This document shows positions 43,187-54,006 of a DNA stretch of 64,000 nt, in pieces (position 1 is the first letter of the stretch; the number at the start of each line of letters is the position of its first letter). The position numbers and the translations under genes are program-made. The notes under the pieces are model-generated. The model ran no database searches. It was not told the origin of the DNA and saw only the letters and a list, made by a program, of their open reading frames with translations. Where the stretch lies: assembly GCF_902833225.1 (NCBI RefSeq), contig NZ_CADFEI010000016.1, positions 1-64,000 on the forward strand, in the 5' to 3' direction. This DNA is from Burkholderia sp. BCC1644. GTDB lineage: Bacteria; Pseudomonadota; Gammaproteobacteria; Burkholderiales; Burkholderiaceae.

Positions 43187-43891
43187 TCAGTGCGCGTGCG
43201 GCGCGCCGTGGCGTTTCCTGAGCGCGTAGCCGATCGCCACGACGAACAGCGCGCCCGCGATGCTCGCACCGTAGAGCACCGGCGGCGTATCGAGCACCGC
43301 CCAGCGGTCGCCGACCGGGTCGTTGACGATCAACCCGCCCGCGATCCAGCCGAGCAGCCCGGCGCCGAGCGCCACGACGATCGGGAAACGGTCGAGCAGC
43401 TTCAGCACCAGCGTGCTGCCCCACACGATGATCGGCACGCTGACGACGAGCCCGAAGATCACGAGCGCGATCCGGTGCGACGGGTCGGCCTGCTCGGCCG
43501 CACCGGCGATCGCGATCACGTTGTCGAGGCTCATCACCGCATCGGCGATCACGATCGTCTTGACGGCGTCCCACAGCCGGCTGGCCGGCTTGATGTCGTC
43601 GTGCGCGTCGGCGGCCGGCGCCATCAGCTTGATGCCGATCCACAGCAGCAGCAGCCCGCCGCCCAGCTTGAGGAACGGCACGTCGAGCAGCGCGACCGCG
43701 AACGTGATCAGCGCGACACGCAGCAGGATCGCCCCCGCGGTGCCCCAGACGACCCCGCGCAGCCGCTGGTTCGCCGGCAGGTTGCGGCAGGCGAGCGCGA
43801 TCACGACCGCGTTGTCGCCGCCGAGCAGGATGTCGATGATGATGATCTGGAGAACGGCGCCCCAGTGCAGCGACGTCAGGAATTCGAGCAT
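43187..43891 (-). CDS. TerC family membrane protein
   Basis: 234 residues from ATG 43891. It has six to seven membrane segments and the paired acidic motifs of TerC: DILLGGDNAVVIALA near residue 20 and DAVMSLDNVIAIAGA near 120. TerC proteins handle metal ions (Mn, Ca or tellurite-related) or protect exported metalloproteins. No ter operon is present, so this is the stand-alone YkoY/Alx-type member. I looked for a Mn riboswitch upstream and did not see one. Confidence 0.88.
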   Translation of the reverse strand: MLEFLTSLHWGAVLQIIIIDILLGGDNAVVIALACRNLPANQRLRGVVWGTAGAILLRVALITFAVALLDVPFLKLGGGLLLLWIGIKLMAPAADAHDDIKPASRLWDAVKTIVIADAVMSLDNVIAIAGAAEQADPSHRIALVIFGLVVSVPIIVWGSTLVLKLLDRFPIVVALGAGLLGWIAGGLIVNDPVGDRWAVLDTPPVLYGASIAGALFVVAIGYALRKRHGAPHAH

Positions 43892-44000
43892 GGGGGAGAT
43901 GTGCAGGACAGTGGCGGCCTGGCAGGCGGCCGGGTTCATCGCCGGCACATGCACGACGCATGTCCGGTGGGTGCTTACGAATTCATTGCGCGAGCATAAC

Positions 44001-44029
44001 AAAAAACGCCGGCAAAGCCGGCGTTTTTT
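44001..44029. terminator. Terminator of sucCD
   Basis: AAAAAACGCCGGC, loop AAA, GCCGGCGTTTTTT: a perfect GC stem with A and T runs on both sides. It lies 25 bp after the sucD stop and can work in both directions. Confidence 0.92.
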
Positions 44030-44053
44030 GCAGGACGAACCCAGGGGGAAATA

Positions 44054-44935
44054 TTACAGCGCCTTCTTCAGCAGACGGCCCATTTCCGACGGGTTGCGCG
44101 TGACCGTGATGCCGCACGCTTCCATGATTTCCAGCTTCGCTTCGGCCGTATCCGCACCGCCCGAGATCAGCGCGCCGGCGTGGCCCATGCGCTTGCCCGG
44201 AGGCGCCGTGACGCCAGCGATGAAGCCGACGACCGGCTTCTTCATGTTGTCCTTGATCCACTCTGCCGCGTTGGCTTCGTCCGGACCACCGATTTCGCCG
44301 ATCATCACGACCGCATCCGTGTCCGGATCGTCGTTGAACATCTTCATCACGTCGATGTGCTTCAGACCGTTGATCGGGTCGCCGCCGATACCGACCGCCG
44401 ACGACTGGCCGAGGCCGAGTGCCGTCAGCTGCGCAACGGCTTCATACGTCAGCGTGCCCGAACGCGACACGACGCCGATGCGGCCCTTGCGGTGGATGTG
44501 ACCCGGCATGATGCCGATCTTCAGTTCGTCCGGCGTGATCGTGCCCGGGCAGTTCGGCCCGAGCAGCAGCGTCTTGCGGCCTTCGCGACGCATGCGGTCC
44601 TTCACTTCGATCATGTCACGGACGGGGATGCCTTCCGTGATGCAGATCGCGAGATCCAGATCGGCTTCGACCGCTTCCCAGATCGCAGCAGCTGCGCCTG
44701 CCGGCGGAACGTAGATGACCGACACGGTTGCGCCGGTTTCCGCCTTCGCTTCCTTGACGCTTGCGTAGATCGGAATGCCTTCGAAATCTTCGCCGGCCTT
44801 CTTCGGGTTCACGCCCGCGACGAATGCTTCGCGGCCGTTTGCGTACTCACGGCAGGCGCGCGTATGGAACTGACCGGTTTTGCCGGTAATGCCCTGCGTG
44901 ATGACCTTCGTGTCCTTGTTGATCAGAATCGACAT
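44054..44935 (-). CDS. sucD: Succinyl-CoA synthetase alpha subunit
   Basis: 293 residues from ATG 44935. Starts MSILINKDTKVITQGITGKTG (CoA-binding Rossmann fold) and carries the phosphohistidine region GFIAGVTAPPGKRMGHAGALISGG. With SucC it makes succinate and ATP or GTP from succinyl-CoA in the citric acid cycle. Second gene of sucCD (69-bp gap), ended by a strong terminator. Confidence 0.97.
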   Translation of the reverse strand: MSILINKDTKVITQGITGKTGQFHTRACREYANGREAFVAGVNPKKAGEDFEGIPIYASVKEAKAETGATVSVIYVPPAGAAAAIWEAVEADLDLAICITEGIPVRDMIEVKDRMRREGRKTLLLGPNCPGTITPDELKIGIMPGHIHRKGRIGVVSRSGTLTYEAVAQLTALGLGQSSAVGIGGDPINGLKHIDVMKMFNDDPDTDAVVMIGEIGGPDEANAAEWIKDNMKKPVVGFIAGVTAPPGKRMGHAGALISGGADTAEAKLEIMEACGITVTRNPSEMGRLLKKAL

Positions 44936-45004
44936 GTATTTTGACCTCTGTTCGATTGGCGTCGCGTGCAAACCGCGCCGCCATGCGTGTTCATTAGCGC
45001 GCGC

Positions 45005-46171
45005 TTACTTGCCTGCGGCAGCCGCGACGACCTTCTGCGCAGCTTCTTCCATGCTGTCCGCCGAGATGATCGGCAGGCCCGAATCGGCCAGCATCTTCTT
45101 GCCGAGGTCCTCGTTCGTGCCCTTCATGCGCACGACGAGCGGCACGTTCAGGTTCACGGCCTTCGAACCGGCGATCACGCCTTCCGCGATCACGTCGCAG
45201 CGCATGATGCCGCCGAAGATGTTCACGAGGATCGCCTTCAGATCCGGGTTCTTCAGCATCAGCTTGAACGCTTCCGTGACCTTCTCGGTCGTAGCGCCAC
45301 CGCCGACGTCCAGGAAGTTCGCCGGCTCGCCGCCGAACAGCTTGATCGTGTCCATCGTTGCCATCGCGAGGCCTGCGCCGTTCACGAGACAGCCGATGTT
45401 GCCGTCGAGCGAGATGTACGCGAGGTCGAACTTCGACGCTTCGATTTCAGCCGGATCTTCTTCGTCCAGGTCGCGGTACGCGACGATTTCCGGGTGGCGG
45501 AACAGCGCGTTCGAGTCGAAGTTGAACTTCGCGTCGAGTGCGATGACCTTGCCGTCGCCGGCGACGTTCAGCGGGTTGATTTCAGCCAGCGATGCGTCGG
45601 TTTCCCAGAATGCCTTGTACAGGCCTTGCAGGATCGCGCGTGCTTGCGGGATCGAAGCAGCCGGCACGCCGATCTTCGCGGCGAGGTCGTCAGCTTGCGC
45701 GTCGAGCAGGCCCGTCGACGGTTCGACGATGACCTTGTGGATCAGCTCCGGGTGCTTTTCGGCGACTTCTTCGATGTCCATGCCGCCTTCGCTCGAACCC
45801 ATCAGAACGATCTTTTGCGTCACGCGATCGACGACGAGGCTGACATACAGTTCCTGCTTGATGTCGGCGCCTTCTTCGACCATCAGACGGTTGACCTTCT
45901 GGCCTTCCGGACCGGTCTGGTGCGTGACGAGCTGCATGCCGAGGATCTGGTTCGCGTATTCGCGGACCTGCTCGATCGACTTCGCCACCTTCACGCCGCC
46001 GCCCTTGCCACGGCCACCCGCGTGAATCTGAGCCTTCACGACCCATACCGGGCCGCCGAGCTCTTCCGCCACCTTGACGGCCTCGTCAACCGAGAACGCC
46101 GGCTTGCCGCGCGGTACCGCGACTCCGAATTTCCGCAGGATTTCCTTACCCTGGTACTCGTGAATCTTCAT
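45005..46171 (-). CDS. sucC: Succinyl-CoA synthetase beta subunit
   Basis: 388 residues, the standard length. Starts MKIHEYQGKEILRKFGVAVPRG; the ATP-grasp domain (QIHAGGRGKGGGVKVAKS), LDAKFNFDSNALFRH and GIMRCDVIAEGVI are present. Pairs with SucD. First gene of the operon. Confidence 0.97.
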   Translation of the reverse strand: MKIHEYQGKEILRKFGVAVPRGKPAFSVDEAVKVAEELGGPVWVVKAQIHAGGRGKGGGVKVAKSIEQVREYANQILGMQLVTHQTGPEGQKVNRLMVEEGADIKQELYVSLVVDRVTQKIVLMGSSEGGMDIEEVAEKHPELIHKVIVEPSTGLLDAQADDLAAKIGVPAASIPQARAILQGLYKAFWETDASLAEINPLNVAGDGKVIALDAKFNFDSNALFRHPEIVAYRDLDEEDPAEIEASKFDLAYISLDGNIGCLVNGAGLAMATMDTIKLFGGEPANFLDVGGGATTEKVTEAFKLMLKNPDLKAILVNIFGGIMRCDVIAEGVIAGSKAVNLNVPLVVRMKGTNEDLGKKMLADSGLPIISADSMEEAAQKVVAAAAGK

Positions 46172-46239
46172 GCGTGATTCCCTTCAGTCTGAGAGTTGGA
46201 TGAAAAGTCGCTTTAGACGCTTCTTCGAATGATTTCCGT

Positions 46240-46848
46240 TCATTCCTTCGTGCTGCCATCACCGGGCAGATCCGGCCGAAGCGGGCCATACCACCGCGGG
46301 TAGTACTGCCGCACGACCTCGCCGTCGAACCGCAGCGCCCGGCAGCGGCCGAGCTGAAAAGGCGGTTCGGCGTGTGCGCCGTCATGATCCGGCCCTTCGC
46401 CGCCCTCCTCGCGCACGTTCCATACATCACCGGCGAACGCCTGGATCGCTGCCGTCGGCAGCACGGCGCACAGTTCGGTGAGATGGGAGCAGCCTGCGAC
46501 GCCGGCGAGCAGCCGGTTCGCGTTGCGGCGGAAATTGCGGAAGAGATTGAGCCCGATGAGGGCCCGGTAGGCAGGAGGGGCGGATTGACAGTGACCGGGA
46601 TAGGGCACCCATTCCGAAGACGCTTCGGCGTCGACGACATTGAGTTCACGATCGATAGTCACGCGCAGCCAGAGTTCGTGGATCGGCAGGCCTTGGGGCC
46701 GGATGCCCGACGCAAGCGCGACATCGCGCGGCTTGTGGTCGGTCAGGCAGGCTTCGATGTCCCACAAGCCGTCGCCGCGCTCGTAAGCTTCCGCTCGGAT
46801 TGCGCGTCGATGTCGCAACTGACGGGGCACGGGCTCGGATAGCGGCAT
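46240..46848 (-). CDS. DUF2889 family protein
   Basis: 202 residues from ATG 46848; no good ribosome site is visible. The N-terminal half shows the DUF2889 pattern: RRAIRAEAYERGDGLWDIEACLTDHKP, ELWLRVTIDRELNVVDAEA and a GCSHLTEL segment. The family's function is unknown. It lies between recX and sucC on the same strand with a 146-bp gap from recX. Confidence 0.78.
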   Translation of the reverse strand: MPLSEPVPRQLRHRRAIRAEAYERGDGLWDIEACLTDHKPRDVALASGIRPQGLPIHELWLRVTIDRELNVVDAEASSEWVPYPGHCQSAPPAYRALIGLNLFRNFRRNANRLLAGVAGCSHLTELCAVLPTAAIQAFAGDVWNVREEGGEGPDHDGAHAEPPFQLGRCRALRFDGEVVRQYYPRWYGPLRPDLPGDGSTKE

Positions 46849-46994
46849 GCTGGAGGTTGAGGCCGAAGAGGAAAACCCATGGATTTTAGCATATTGGGTA
46901 TTTGAGACAGTTTGACGCGACGGCGGGTATTCCCGCCTGTCCGGAGGTGGTTGCATTGCAGCAAAATCGCGCGCCACGCGCGCGACCGGACCGG

Positions 46995-47860
46995 TCAGTC
47001 GTCGATCAGGAAATCGTCGCCGACCTTCAGCAACTTCACGATGGTCGCGCTCGAGAAGCCGCGTGCCGCAAGAAAGCGCGCCTGCTTCGCACGCTCGGCC
47101 GGCGTTTGCGGCAGTGCACCGAATTTCTTGCGCCAGACGGCCTGCGCACGGACCCATTCGGTCTCGCGCAGCTGCGCGTTCACTTCCTCGACGAGCGTGT
47201 CGCCAACTGCATGACGCTTCAGCTCGCTGACGATGCGCGCGACGCCGACACGCGATGCGCGGCGATGCACGAGGCTCTCGGCGAAGCGCGCGTCGGACAG
47301 CCAGCCTTCCTTTTCCAGCGCATCGAGCACCGGCTCGATGGATTCGTCTTCGCCGACGTAAGGCGCGAGCTTGCGCGCGAGTTCCGCGCGACTGTATTCA
47401 CGCCTGGACAGATAACCGAGCGCGCGGCCCTTCAATGAACGTGGCGGTTTCGACGACTTGCGTTCGGCGGCGCCCGGCGTGTCGCTGGATGAAGTACCGG
47501 AAGACGCGCCGGACGCACGGCGCGTGCGGCGCGGATGCTGACTGCTGCGGGTATAGACGTCTTCCCGTGCCGGCGCCGAGGAATCGGCTGCGCGATCACC
47601 GGGGAAGCTGACACCGGACACACGACGGCGTGACCGGTCGTGTGCGTCGAACGATTCGTCGTCGAACGGATCGTCCGGCGCGGCAATCTCAAACGAAACG
47701 AGGGCATCGTCGGATGCCCTCGTCGCGGTGCGGGTCGCGGCATGGCTGCCTGCGACCCGCCGGTCGGCGCCTGAGGATCCTGCTCGCCGGCCGGAACGAC
47801 CCGCCGCTTCGGGCGCGTCGCTCTCCTCCGGCTTGCCAGCCTGACCTCGGCGCACAACCA

Positions 47861-47861
<1 letters not shown>
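46995..47861 (-). CDS. recX: Recombination regulator RecX with long disordered N-terminus
   Basis: 288 residues from ATG 47861, which overlaps the recA stop (TGATG); a GTG one codon earlier is possible. The C-terminal ~150 residues are RecX (GRALGYLSRREYSRAELARKL; ALEKEGWLSDARFAESLV), three-helix repeats that modulate RecA filaments. The first ~135 residues are Ser/Arg/Asp-rich and look disordered, about doubling the usual length. Cotranscribed with recA and so part of the SOS unit. Confidence 0.92.
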
Positions 47862-48931
<1,070 letters not shown>

Positions 48932-49004
48932 GAATCGTCCTTTGCTATGATGAGCAGCGTCTGTGAAAGGCGCGCCCGCTTTCAAGCGCCGCCGAATGCA
49001 GACA

Positions 49005-49020
49005 CTGTATAAAAAAACAG
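49005..49020. promoter_or_regulatory. LexA (SOS) box of recA
   Basis: CTGTATAAAAAAACAG, which matches CTGT-N8-ACAG with an AT-only centre. It lies 74-89 bp before the recA start and overlaps a TATACA-like -10 on the minus strand. It also stands 97 bp before the divergent response regulator gene. Confidence 0.9.
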
Positions 49021-49116
49021 TAGTTTATGCAAGCCCGCAATGCAGGGCGTTGTACACGAATAACTCCGGAGACAGCCGCGTCGGCGCGAACGCCCCGCCG
49101 GCAATCGGTCAGCAAC

Positions 49117-49845
49117 ATGCGAATCCTCATCGCCGAAGATGACAGCATACTCGCGGACGGCCTCACCCGGTCACTCCGCCAATCGGGCTATGCGGTCGAT
49201 CACGTGAAGAGCGGCGTCGATGCCGACACCGCGCTGTCGATGCAGACTTTCGACCTGCTGATCCTCGATCTCGGGCTGCCGAAAATGTCCGGGCTCGAGG
49301 TGCTCAAGCGCCTGCGCGCGCGCAATTCCAACCTCCCCGTGCTGATCCTGACCGCCGCCGACAGCGTCGACGAACGCGTGAAGGGGCTCGACCTCGGCGC
49401 CGACGACTACATGGCCAAGCCGTTCGCGCTCAACGAGCTCGAGGCGCGCGTGCGCGCGCTGACCCGGCGCGGCGCGGGCGGCGGCCCGACCGTCGTGCGC
49501 CACGGCTCGCTCGCGTTCGATCAGGTCGGCCGCATCGCGTATGCGAACGATCACGTGCTCGATCTCTCCGCGCGCGAACTCGGCCTGCTCGAGGTGCTGC
49601 TGCAGCGGATCGGCCGGCTCGTGTCGAAGGAACAGCTCGTCGATCACCTGTGCGAATGGGGCGAGGAAGTCAGCAACAACGCGATCGAGGTCTACGTGCA
49701 CCGGCTGCGCAAGAAGATCGAACCGAGCGGCGTGCGGATCTCGACCGTGCGCGGCCTCGGCTATTGCCTCGAGAAGGTCGCGCCCGCCGCGCCGGCCGAC
49801 ACGACGGCGCCCCAGCCCGCGGTGGCCGGCACGCCGCTGCGCTGA
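49117..49845 (+). CDS. OmpR-family response regulator (TctD-like)
   Basis: 242 residues from ATG 49117 (MRILIAEDDSILADG). The receiver has AEDD, phosphoacceptor LLILDLGLPKMSG (Asp near residue 51) and AKPFA; the winged-helix domain ends EVYVHRLRKKIEPSGVRISTVRGLGYCL. A ~20-residue Ala/Pro tail follows. The kinase gene begins 19 bp downstream. Divergent from recA. The two genes and the downstream transporter suggest control of carboxylate uptake, as for TctDE; this is inference. Confidence 0.92.
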   Translation: MRILIAEDDSILADGLTRSLRQSGYAVDHVKSGVDADTALSMQTFDLLILDLGLPKMSGLEVLKRLRARNSNLPVLILTAADSVDERVKGLDLGADDYMAKPFALNELEARVRALTRRGAGGGPTVVRHGSLAFDQVGRIAYANDHVLDLSARELGLLEVLLQRIGRLVSKEQLVDHLCEWGEEVSNNAIEVYVHRLRKKIEPSGVRISTVRGLGYCLEKVAPAAPADTTAPQPAVAGTPLR

Positions 49846-49864
49846 CACGGGGGGCGTCGCCGCG

Positions 49865-51412
49865 ATGGCCACGCCGGCCCATTCCCGCCACCCGACCGGC
49901 GCGCCGTCGTCGGCCGCCGACGATGCGCGCGACGCGCGCTACGAGAACCCGTTCGCGCCGCCCGACGAAACCGAGTCGCCCGAGACACCGCGCCCGCGCT
50001 CGCTGTTCGGCGAAATCCTCGACTGGATGCTCGCGCCGCTGCTGCTGCTGTGGCCGATGAGCATCGCCGTCACCTACCTCGTCGCGAAGACGATCGCGAA
50101 CAGCCCGTTCGACCGCGCGCTCGAAACCAACGCGTACGTGCTCGCCCGGCAGATTCATCCGGTGAACGGCGTGGCCGAGCTGACGCTGCCGGAACAGACG
50201 CGCGACTTCCTGCGCGCGGACAACGTCGACAGTGTTTACTTCCAGGTACTCGGCACGCGCGGCGAACTGGTCGCCGGGGAAGCCGACATGCCGCTGCCGC
50301 GCGACGAGGACCGCCCGCCGCCGGGCGTCGTCGTGTTTCGCGACGACCTGCTGCGCGGCAACGACGTGCGCGTCGCGTATACGACGGTCGCGCTGCCGCA
50401 ATCGAGCGGCACGCAGCCCGTGCTCGTGCAGGTCGGCGAGACGCTCGACAAGCGCAACGCGCTCGCGAACGACATCATCAAGGGCGTGATCCTGCCGCAG
50501 TTCGTGATCCTGCCGCTCGCGATCCTGCTCGTCTGGTTCGGGCTGTCGCGCGGGCTCGCGCCGCTCAACGCGCTGCAGGCGCACATCCGCGCGCGGCGGC
50601 CCGACGACCTGTCGCCCGTCGAGGCGCAGCGCGCGCCGCCCGAGATCGAACCGCTCGTCACGTCGTTCAACGACCTGCTCGCGCGTCTCGAACAGAACAT
50701 GGCGCTGCAGAAGCGCTTCATCGCCGACGCCGCGCACCAGATGAAGACGCCGCTCGCGGGACTGCGCACGCAGGCCGAGTTCGCGCTGCGCCACCCGGTC
50801 CCGCCCGACGTGCAGCGCTCGCTCGAACAGATCGCGACGAGTTCCGAGCAGGCCGCGCGGCTCGTCACGCAATTGCTGGCGCTCGCGCGCGCCGAAAACC
50901 GCGCGAGCGGGCTCACCTTCGAGCCGGTCGAGATCGCCGCGCTCGCGCGGCGCGCGGTGCGCGACTGGGTGCAGGCCGCGCTCGCGAAACGGATGGATCT
51001 CGGCTACGAAGGGCCGCCGGACGATGCGCCGCTCGACGTCGACGGCAATCCGGTGATGCTGCGCGAGATGCTCGGCAACCTGATCGACAACGCGATCCGC
51101 TACACGCCCGAAGGCGGCCGCATCACCGTGCGCGTGCATGCGGACCCGGCCGCGCGGTTCGTGCATCTCGAAGTCGAGGACACGGGCCCCGGCATCCCGG
51201 CCGCCGAACGCGAGCGCGTCGTCGAGCGCTTCTACCGGATCCTCGGCCGCGAAGGCGACGGCAGCGGCCTCGGGCTCGCGATCGTGCGCGAGATCGCGAC
51301 ACAGCACGGCGGTACGCTGACGCTTGACGATCACGTCTACCAGCAGGCGCCGCGTCTCGCCGGCACGCTCGTGCGCGTCAGCCTGCCGCTGACCGGCACG
51401 GCCCCGGATTAA
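49865..51412 (+). CDS. Sensor histidine kinase (TctE-like)
   Basis: 515 residues from ATG 49865. After a Pro-rich N-terminus come two membrane segments (about 57-75 and 205-225) around a periplasmic domain resembling the 2CSK_N sensor; then a HAMP-like linker, H-box IADAAHQMKTPLAGLR and ATPase motifs GNLIDNAIRYTP, DTGPGIP and GSGLGLAIV. Partner of the preceding response regulator. The sensed compound may be a carboxylate, given the MHS transporter gene downstream. Confidence 0.92.
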   Translation: MATPAHSRHPTGAPSSAADDARDARYENPFAPPDETESPETPRPRSLFGEILDWMLAPLLLLWPMSIAVTYLVAKTIANSPFDRALETNAYVLARQIHPVNGVAELTLPEQTRDFLRADNVDSVYFQVLGTRGELVAGEADMPLPRDEDRPPPGVVVFRDDLLRGNDVRVAYTTVALPQSSGTQPVLVQVGETLDKRNALANDIIKGVILPQFVILPLAILLVWFGLSRGLAPLNALQAHIRARRPDDLSPVEAQRAPPEIEPLVTSFNDLLARLEQNMALQKRFIADAAHQMKTPLAGLRTQAEFALRHPVPPDVQRSLEQIATSSEQAARLVTQLLALARAENRASGLTFEPVEIAALARRAVRDWVQAALAKRMDLGYEGPPDDAPLDVDGNPVMLREMLGNLIDNAIRYTPEGGRITVRVHADPAARFVHLEVEDTGPGIPAAERERVVERFYRILGREGDGSGLGLAIVREIATQHGGTLTLDDHVYQQAPRLAGTLVRVSLPLTGTAPD

Positions 51413-51638
51413 CCCTGACGCGCGCCGCCGCCATGCGGCCCAACTGCGCCGAAACCGGTGATTTACCGGACGTTCTCACCACAATCGACACATAAAGCGG
51501 CCGATTCGGCGCGGGTTAACGCGCAGTCGTTTTGCACGCGCGAGTCAGTCCGCCGTAAGTTTCCGTACCAATAATCGTCGACAGGCCCGCCCACCCAAGG
51601 CGGCCGCACACCTATATCAAGGGACTTGGAGACGACTC

Positions 51639-53297
51639 ATGGCAACGTTAGGCGGGCAAATTTCGCACTCGCCGATGACGGGCGAAGAGAAAAAGGTGAT
51701 CTTCGCGTCGTCGCTCGGCACCGTGTTCGAGTGGTACGACTTTTACCTGGCCGGCTCGCTCGCGGCCTACATCAGCAAGAGCTTCTTCTCCGGCGTCAAT
51801 CCGACCGCCGCCTTCATCTTCACACTGCTCGGCTTCGCGGCCGGCTTCGCGGTGCGGCCGTTCGGCGCGATCGTGTTCGGTCGCCTCGGCGACATGGTCG
51901 GTCGCAAGCACACGTTCCTCGTGACGATCGTGATCATGGGCGTCTCGACGTTCGTGGTCGGCTTCCTGCCCGGCTACGCGTCGATCGGCATCGCCGCGCC
52001 CGTGATCTTCATCGCGATGCGGCTGTTGCAGGGCCTCGCGCTCGGCGGCGAGTACGGCGGCGCGGCGACCTACGTCGCCGAGCATGCGCCGGCCAACCGT
52101 CGCGGCTTCTACACCGCGTGGATCCAGACCACCGCCACGCTCGGCCTGTTCCTGTCGCTGCTCGTGATCCTCGGCGTACGCACGTTCATCGGCGAGGAAG
52201 CGTTCGGCAGCTGGGGCTGGCGCGTGCCGTTCGTCGCGTCGATCCTGCTGCTCGCGGTGTCGGTGTGGATCCGGATGCAGCTGAACGAATCGCCGGTGTT
52301 CCTGCGCATCAAGGCGGAAGGCAAGACGTCGAAGGCGCCGCTGACCGAAGCGTTCGGCCAGTGGAAGAACCTGAAGATCGTGATCCTCGCGCTCGTCGGC
52401 CTGACGGCCGGTCAGGCCGTCGTGTGGTACACGGGCCAGTTCTACGCGCTGTTCTTCCTCACGCAGACGCTGAAGGTCGACGGCGCCAGCGCGAACATCC
52501 TGATCGCGATCGCGCTGCTGATCGGCACGCCGTTCTTCCTGTTCTTCGGTTCGCTCTCGGACAAGATCGGCCGCAAGCCGATCATCCTCGCGGGCTGCCT
52601 GATCGCGGCGCTGACGTACTTCCCGCTGTTCAAGGCGCTCACGCACTACGCGAACCCGCAGCTCGAGCTCGCGACGCAGAAGGCACCGATCACGGTCGTC
52701 GCCGACCCGGCCACCTGCTCGTTCCAGTTCAACCCGGTGGGCACGTCGAAGTTCACCAGCTCGTGCGACATCGCGAAGAGCGCGCTCTCGAAGGCCGGCC
52801 TGAACTACGAGAACGTCGCGGCGCCGGCCGGCACGCAGGCCGAGATCAAGGTCGGCGACACGGTGATCCAGACCTACGACGGCAAGGCGACCGACGCGAA
52901 GGCTCAGGGCGCGGCGTTCGACAAGACGCTCGCGTCGACGCTGAAGGGGGCCGGCTACCCGGCGAAGGCCGACCCGGCGCAGCTCAACTGGCCGATGACG
53001 ATCGTGATCCTGACGATCCTCGTGATCTACGTGACGATGGTCTACGGCCCGATCGCCGCGATGCTGGTCGAGATGTTCCCGACGCGGATCCGCTACACCT
53101 CGATGTCGCTGCCCTATCACATCGGCAACGGCTGGTTCGGCGGCTTCCTGCCGGCGACGGCGTTCGCGATCGTCGCGGCGAGGGGCGACATCTACTCGGG
53201 GCTCTGGTATCCGATCGTGATCGCGCTGGCCACGTTCGTGATCGGTCTGCTGTTCGTCAAGGAGACGAAGGACTCGAACATCTACGCGCAGGATTGA
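51639..53297 (+). CDS. MHS-family (MFS) metabolite:proton symporter with periplasmic insertion
   Basis: 552 residues. It has the MHS-family start SLGTVFEWYDFYLAGSLA and the loop motifs RPFGAIVFGRLGDMVGRKHTF and SLSDKIGRKPIIL. About twelve membrane segments, but between the putative eighth and ninth helices lies an extra ~100-residue hydrophilic insertion (around residues 340-445, with two Cys: ATCSFQF and SSCDIAK), expected in the periplasm. Related members carry citrate, ketoglutarate, proline or shikimate. It follows a TctDE-like system by 226 bp, so expression may respond to it. Confidence 0.88.
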   Translation: MATLGGQISHSPMTGEEKKVIFASSLGTVFEWYDFYLAGSLAAYISKSFFSGVNPTAAFIFTLLGFAAGFAVRPFGAIVFGRLGDMVGRKHTFLVTIVIMGVSTFVVGFLPGYASIGIAAPVIFIAMRLLQGLALGGEYGGAATYVAEHAPANRRGFYTAWIQTTATLGLFLSLLVILGVRTFIGEEAFGSWGWRVPFVASILLLAVSVWIRMQLNESPVFLRIKAEGKTSKAPLTEAFGQWKNLKIVILALVGLTAGQAVVWYTGQFYALFFLTQTLKVDGASANILIAIALLIGTPFFLFFGSLSDKIGRKPIILAGCLIAALTYFPLFKALTHYANPQLELATQKAPITVVADPATCSFQFNPVGTSKFTSSCDIAKSALSKAGLNYENVAAPAGTQAEIKVGDTVIQTYDGKATDAKAQGAAFDKTLASTLKGAGYPAKADPAQLNWPMTIVILTILVIYVTMVYGPIAAMLVEMFPTRIRYTSMSLPYHIGNGWFGGFLPATAFAIVAARGDIYSGLWYPIVIALATFVIGLLFVKETKDSNIYAQD

Positions 53298-53317
53298 TGT
53301 CATGCGGGCGGGTGCAG

Positions 53318-53393
53318 GTTGCCGGACGGGTGTTCCGGCGGCCAGCAACTCGCCCCCGCGACCGGGCCGTCATGGGCCGCCGGCAACTTTTTT
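53318..53393 (+). terminator. Possible long-stem terminator of the MHS transporter gene
   Basis: GTTGCCGG at 53318 pairs with CCGGCAAC at 53380, with a long GC-rich inner region, and TTTTTT follows directly. The large loop makes it uncertain. Confidence 0.45.
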
Positions 53394-53414
53394 CACGGAA
53401 GATGGAAAAAGCTG

Positions 53415-53443
53415 TTGACAGCCCGACGGTAGATCTACATAAT
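53415..53443 (+). promoter_or_regulatory. Promoter of the tRNA gene
   Basis: -35 TTGACA (53415-53420), exact consensus, a 17-bp spacer, and -10 CATAAT (53438-53443). The tRNA begins 11 bp after the -10. Confidence 0.88.
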
Positions 53444-53453
53444 TCAATTCTTC

Positions 53454-53530
<77 letters not shown>

Positions 53531-53538
53531 AATGCGAG

Positions 53539-53570
53539 AGCCGCTGTTTCGAAAGAAACAGCGGCTTTTT
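53539..53570 (+). terminator. Terminator of the tRNA gene
   Basis: AGCCGCTGTTTC, loop GAAA, GAAACAGCGGCT then TTTT. Perfect 12-bp stem, 8 bp after the tRNA. Confidence 0.92.
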
Positions 53571-53580
53571 CATTTGTCTG

Positions 53581-53886
53581 GTGCCACGGCAAGTGGCACG
53601 GATAATCGAAATTCACCACCTGCGACGCGACCGCCACGGTACCTGGCATCTCCGAGTCGTCATCCCCAAATCCCTTCACGCTGCGCTCAAACAAGAAGAG
53701 TTCAGACAGTCCCTCGACACGAAGGATTTCCAGCAAGAAAGATTGCCGGCGCCTCACTTCAACATGCGGATCGACGCCAGTTGGGTGAGCAAGCCGAAGA
53801 TCACCGATTCCGTTCTCACGCCCGGCGACCTGAACAAATATCGCATCCATCTTCAGGAAGGCATCATCGATGCCTGTATGCGGTGA
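53581..53886 (+). pseudogene. Truncated tyrosine-recombinase (integrase) N-terminal remnant
   Basis: A 101-residue frame right after the tRNA terminator. Residues ~15-50 (RRDRHGTWHLRVVIPKSLHA, then QSLDTKDFQQE) match the N-terminal arm-binding segment of phage/island integrases, in which a beta-strand motif G-x-(W/Y)-x-x-R-x-x-I/V-P is followed by a SLxTKD helix. No core-binding or catalytic domain (R-H-R-Y) follows; after the stop, unrelated sequence continues. It marks loss of most of an island inserted at this tRNA. The likeness is read by eye. Confidence 0.6.
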
Positions 53887-54006
53887 TACCGAACGGCGCA
53901 AAAGTTGATACCCCGCGCAATGGCACCCCGCACACTGCCGCACGAGCACGACGCCGCGCTTAGAATCGGTACGTCCAAATTTCCGCTGCATACGGGCATA
54001 ACGTCA

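Noticed and set aside
43892..44000. Manganese (yybP-ykoY) riboswitch before the TerC gene
   Set aside because: The characteristic conserved loops are not visible on the minus strand.
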